Source: Halobacillus yeomjeoni
GTDB taxonomy: Bacteria > Bacillota > Bacilli > Bacillales > Halobacillaceae
Length of the DNA stretch: 64,000 nucleotides
Direction: 5' to 3'
NCBI RefSeq assembly: GCF_020171525.1
Contig: NZ_JAIVAI010000001.1
Location: 1,488,001 to 1,552,000 of the forward strand
Made by a program: the position numbers and the translations under genes. Within the stretch, counting starts at the first letter, position 1. Every line of letters begins with the position of its first letter. Positions 61,651-64,000 of this stretch are shown in pieces. Below the pieces are notes generated by a model. It was not told where the DNA came from. It made no database searches and worked only from the letters and a program-made list of their open reading frames with translations.

Positions 61651-62409
61651 TCAATTAGTACCGTTGGCCGGGGCAATCCGGCAAGTGGTCCCCTGTAGAC
61701 ATTGTTCAATTTTGCGATTGAATAACTTAGCTTCCCATTGAAATGTACAATTAATGTTTACCCATCTATCTAAATCACGTATAAAAATTAATTTCTCTTT
61801 AGGATTACATCCTAGATGCTGAATACGGTTTTTCTTTAATATAAACCGCCTTTTCCCCTTAATAAAATTAATAGAATTCCCTTCATCAACTATCTTCATA
61901 CGGTTTAAACTTAAGAATGTGACCTTCTCATTACGTAATGATCCACTATTATACTTCCAACCTTCAATCTCATGAGTCTTCCCATCACATAAAAAGCCAA
62001 CGCACCCTTCAAACAACATCTCTTCTAATAAATTGTTGATAAATTGCTCGTCGTACTTAAAGCCCCACCTATTATTTTCATAGAGTTCCTTGCTCATTCT
62101 CACCCATTGAGTAATTGCTTTAGTTGTAGGGTATATCTCCCAATCAAAATCTGTGCCCTCCGGATGTTCGTTTGTTCTTATATCATACCCTGAATCTTTA
62201 CCCCTCTCACCATTGCACCTCTTCAAGAAGGCAGTAATTTGATCTTTGACATCACTTCTGAATACTCTATGGTAATTAAGGTACCTGTAGATTATTATGG
62301 CCCCCATAAAACCAGAGACACCTATCAGTAACCCCCCAAAAACTTTAAGAGTAACCCAACCCAGTGCGGTTCCTATCCAAAGTAAGATGTTCATGACTAT
62401 ATCACTCAT
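61651..62409 (-). CDS. Uncharacterised membrane-anchored protein, 3' end fused to a tRNA-Leu fragment
   Basis: The 252-residue protein has an N-terminal hydrophobic region (about 7-45) and a soluble AT-rich-coded remainder containing WVRMSKELYENNRWGFKYDE. No family is recognised. The last ten codons (RIAPANGTN) read through a copy of the tRNA-Leu 3' end, which suggests the original C-terminus was replaced or the gene entered by recombination at that site. It is more AT-rich than its neighbours, consistent with transfer. Confidence 0.55.
   Translation of the reverse strand: MSDIVMNILLWIGTALGWVTLKVFGGLLIGVSGFMGAIIIYRYLNYHRVFRSDVKDQITAFLKRCNGERGKDSGYDIRTNEHPEGTDFDWEIYPTTKAITQWVRMSKELYENNRWGFKYDEQFINNLLEEMLFEGCVGFLCDGKTHEIEGWKYNSGSLRNEKVTFLSLNRMKIVDEGNSINFIKGKRRFILKKNRIQHLGCNPKEKLIFIRDLDRWVNINCTFQWEAKLFNRKIEQCLQGTTCRIAPANGTN
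61654..61683 (-). pseudogene. Fragment of a tRNA-Leu gene (3' end)
   Basis: The sequence ATTAGTACCG...GGCCGGGG...CCGGCA matches the 3' end of the tRNA-Leu at 62957-63039 at about 26 of 30 positions. It covers the acceptor and T arm and their downstream flank, and like the intact gene it is followed by a terminator hairpin. It can be read as an attachment-site half or as the remains of a second tRNA-Leu. Confidence 0.65.
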
Positions 62410-62818
62410 TTATTTACTAACCCCTCTATCTTTTTCCATCAAGTATGTGCATATTACGTTCAATCTGTTTATCTAAGCCGAATTTATTCCCCCTTAAACT
62501 TCTCACCCGATTAACCCCAGTATTGAATTCGACACCTTTATAGATAACAAGGAGCAATAAACTTTCCGTATAACTCCATATTGGTTATACAGCACAAGTG
62601 ATATCTCAGCCACAAATACGTTTATAACTAGTTCAATTGTAAAAGGACGAGTAATCCACTTGAACAACCTCCTTACTCATTATATTGCTGAAAAAATGCT
62701 CAGTATGAAAAGAAGTATAAATAAAAAATTCTGCCTTGTTTTAAGCCTTCCAGCAACCTCTCAACGACAATCTCGTATAAAGGCAAACGATTGTCTCTTC
62801 ACTTTATTTCGCATATAA

Positions 62819-62855
62819 AAACCCCGCTTTCCTAAGTGAATAGGAGAGCGGGGTT
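62819..62855 (-). terminator. Second terminator downstream of the tRNA cluster
   Basis: AACCCCGCTTTCCT pairs with AGGAGAGCGGGGTT (one mismatch), followed by T on the minus strand. Confidence 0.8.
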
Positions 62856-62909
62856 TAACGTTCACCCCTGTGGTCACACGACCATTGATACGTTCATTGA
62901 ACGCAAAAA

Positions 62910-62942
62910 AAGAAGGTATCTACGCTGGTAGATACCTTCTTT
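62910..62942 (-). terminator. First terminator downstream of the tRNA cluster
   Basis: AAGAAGGTATCTAC/GTAGATACCTTCTT is a perfect 14-bp stem with a T run on the minus strand. Confidence 0.9.
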
Positions 62943-62956
62943 ATGCGACCTATTAG

Positions 62957-63039
62957 TACCGGTGGCCGGGGTCGAACCGGCACTCCGTGAGGAACACGAT
63001 TTTGAGTCGTGCGCGTCTGCCAATTCCGCCACACCGGCA
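62957..63039 (-). tRNA. tRNA-Leu (anticodon CAA)
   Basis: An 83-nt class II tRNA with a long variable arm starts TGCCGGTG. The anticodon loop CTCAAAA gives CAA. CCA is not encoded. It is the last tRNA of the cluster. Confidence 0.95.
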
Positions 63040-63048
63040 TATGATTTC

Positions 63049-63122
63049 TGGAGGCGGCAACCGGAATCGAACCGGTGATAAAGGAGTTGCAGTCCTCTGC
63101 CTTACCGCTTGGCTATGCCGCC
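63049..63122 (-). tRNA. tRNA-Cys (anticodon GCA)
   Basis: The cloverleaf starts GGCGGCATAG, with anticodon loop CTGCAAC and GCA anticodon. CCA is encoded. Confidence 0.95.
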
Positions 63123-63182
63123 ATAGGATCAATTACGATTGTATCATATTCAAGTGTTGTTGAATATGTGCCTTATTTTAAA

Positions 63183-63257
63183 TGGAGCGGGAGACGGGAT
63201 TCGAACCCGCGACCCCCACCTTGGCAAGGTGGTGTTCTACCACTGAACTACTCCCGC
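63183..63257 (-). tRNA. tRNA-Gly (anticodon GCC)
   Basis: The cloverleaf starts GCGGGAGTAG, with anticodon loop TTGCCAA and GCC anticodon. CCA is encoded. Confidence 0.95.
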
Positions 63258-63264
63258 ATTAAAG

Positions 63265-63339
63265 TGGCTGGGCCAGCTGGATTCGAACCAGCGCATGACG
63301 GTACCAAAAACCGTTGCCTTACCGCTTGGCTATGGCCCA
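63265..63339 (-). tRNA. tRNA-Gln (anticodon TTG)
   Basis: The cloverleaf starts TGGGCCATAG, with anticodon stem ACGGT/ACCGT around loop TTTTGGT and TTG anticodon. CCA is encoded. Confidence 0.93.
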
Positions 63340-63358
63340 AAAGATCGTTTGTTATAAA

Positions 63359-63435
63359 TGGGGCGGCTGATGGGAATCGAACCCACGAATGCCGGAACCA
63401 CAATCCGGTGCGTTAACCACTTCGCCACAACCGCC
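63359..63435 (-). tRNA. tRNA-His (anticodon GTG)
   Basis: The cloverleaf with an extra 5' G (position -1) starts GGCGGTTG, with GTG anticodon in CGGATTGTGGTTCCG. CCA is encoded. Confidence 0.95.
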
Positions 63436-63447
63436 ACAATCAAAAAG

Positions 63448-63518
63448 CAGGGGTAGTAGGAATCGAACCCACATTGACGGTTTTGGAGACCGTAGTTTTA
63501 CCATTAAACTATACCCCT
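63448..63518 (-). tRNA. tRNA-Trp (anticodon CCA)
   Basis: The cloverleaf starts AGGGGTATAG, with anticodon loop CTCCAAA and CCA anticodon. A 3' CCA tail is not encoded. Confidence 0.94.
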
Positions 63519-63538
63519 ATTTGAATTATAAAATTAAA

Positions 63539-63624
63539 TGGTGGAGGGAGTAGGACTCGAACCTACGAACCCGATGGGAGCGGATTTACAGTCCGCCGCG
63601 TTTGGCCAACTTCGCTATCCCTCC
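63539..63624 (-). tRNA. tRNA-Tyr (anticodon GTA)
   Basis: An 86-nt class II tRNA starts GGAGGGATAG, with GTA anticodon in CGGACTGTAAATCCG. CCA is encoded. Confidence 0.95.
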
Positions 63625-63637
63625 ACGCTGTAAAGAG

Positions 63638-63713
63638 TGGTGCCGGCCAGAGGACTTGAACCCCCAACCTACTGATTACAAATCAGTTGCTCTGCCAGTT
63701 GAGCTAGGCCGGC
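63638..63713 (-). tRNA. tRNA-Thr (anticodon TGT)
   Basis: The cloverleaf starts GCCGGCCTAG, with TGT anticodon in TGATTTGTAATCA. CCA is encoded. Confidence 0.95.
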
Positions 63714-63718
63714 TAAAA

Positions 63719-63794
63719 TGGTGGCTCGGGACGGAGTCGAACCGCCGACACACGGAGCTTCAATCCGTTGCTCTACCAACTGAGCTACCGAGCC
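63719..63794 (-). tRNA. tRNA-Phe (anticodon GAA)
   Basis: The cloverleaf starts GGCTCGGTAG, with GAA anticodon in CGGATTGAAGCTCCG. CCA is encoded. Confidence 0.95.
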
Positions 63795-63810
63795 AAAATA
63801 TGTATTTAAG

Positions 63811-63887
63811 TGGCGGTCCGGACGGGACTCGAACCCGCGACCTCCTGCGTGACAGGCAGGCATTCTAACCAACTGAACTACCGGACC
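63811..63887 (-). tRNA. tRNA-Asp (anticodon GTC)
   Basis: The cloverleaf starts GGTCCGGTAG, with GTC anticodon in CTGCCTGTCACGCAG. CCA is encoded. Confidence 0.95.
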
Positions 63888-63890
63888 AAT

Positions 63891-63968
<78 letters not shown>

Positions 63969-64000
63969 ATAATGTGAAGTTCATATTCACGATATGTTTT

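Larger units (their letters stand above)
62410..62956. other. Intergenic region between the accessory ORF and the tRNA cluster
   Basis: These 547 bp are AT-rich and hold two terminators near the right end. A minus-strand hydrophobic open frame of 54 codons (62503-62667) lacks a usable start. No promoter or RNA gene is recognised. Confidence 0.5.

Noticed and set aside
62503-62667. 54-codon hydrophobic minus-strand frame between the accessory ORF and the tRNA cluster
   Set aside because: Its only start (TTG) directly abuts the ribosome-site-like AGGAGG, and no homology is recognised; it may be a decayed gene.

Overview
The window comes from a low-to-moderate G+C, endospore-forming Gram-positive bacterium of the Bacillaceae. 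The content resembles halotolerant genera near Halobacillus or Virgibacillus, but this placement is inference from gene content; no marker gene proves it. Supporting evidence is two gerA-type germination operons, the sporulation-associated genes yhbH and prkA, a sigI-rsgI pair, a BmrCD-type exporter, a YdbST pair, HelD, LipM, a second MurG, and a tRNA cluster in the same order as the distal part of Bacillus subtilis trnD.

Layout. 1-4.4 kb: the edge of a FAD disulfide oxidoreductase gene, a DUF1499 gene, sigI-rsgI, a flavodoxin-fold reductase behind an array of repeated octamers, and a membrane-anchored HtrA-like protease. 4.4-8.4 kb: a heterodimeric ABC exporter preceded by a strong promoter, a 15-codon leader ORF and an intrinsic terminator, a layout expected for translation-coupled attenuation. 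8.4-13.3 kb: a DUF389 membrane protein and the first ger operon (A-B-C) behind a sigma-G-like promoter. 13.3-23.1 kb: helD, an orphan RsbW-like ATPase with a zinc-ribbon membrane protein, murG2, a MATE exporter, an aldehyde dehydrogenase, a nucleoside transporter and a LysM-CAP secreted protein. 23.3-30.6 kb: the second ger operon, a PurR-box-controlled purine permease and ydbS-ydbT. 30.6-35.7 kb: two inverted copies of a roughly 460-bp non-autonomous transposable element, with terminal inverted repeats and 8-bp target duplications, bracket proC, a K+/H+ antiporter and yhbH.

35.7-48.3 kb is core metabolism: odhA-odhB (2-oxoglutarate dehydrogenase, with a cre-like site), ppx-ppk (polyphosphate turnover), prkA, and lipM-lipA, which make the lipoyl group that OdhB carries. 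A C-terminal remnant of a RodA/FtsW-type gene lies after lipA. 48.5-57 kb holds small proteins, trmL and queG (tRNA wobble modification), an Ogt-type repair protein, an ABC-class ATPase, a tRNA-Gly and a TraB-family protein. 57.1-58.9 kb is adenine deaminase, which links to the purine permease and nucleoside transporter as purine salvage. 58.9-62.4 kb is accessory: unrecognised membrane proteins, a holin-like protein with a calcium-loop tail, a lipoprotein, and an ORF whose 3' end runs into a fragment of a tRNA-Leu gene. 62.9-64 kb is a run of 11 tRNA genes read leftward (fMet-Asp-Phe-Thr-Tyr-Trp-His-Gln-Gly-Cys-Leu) whose upstream part lies beyond the right edge.

Most interesting points: the attenuator-type leader of the ABC exporter; the element pair with compensatory stem changes and internally duplicated hairpin modules; the tRNA-Leu 3' fragment fused to an ORF; the RodA/FtsW remnant; the holin/Ca-loop fusion; and the six-copy octamer array upstream of the reductase gene. 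No CRISPR array, transposase, integrase or recognisable defence system was found.
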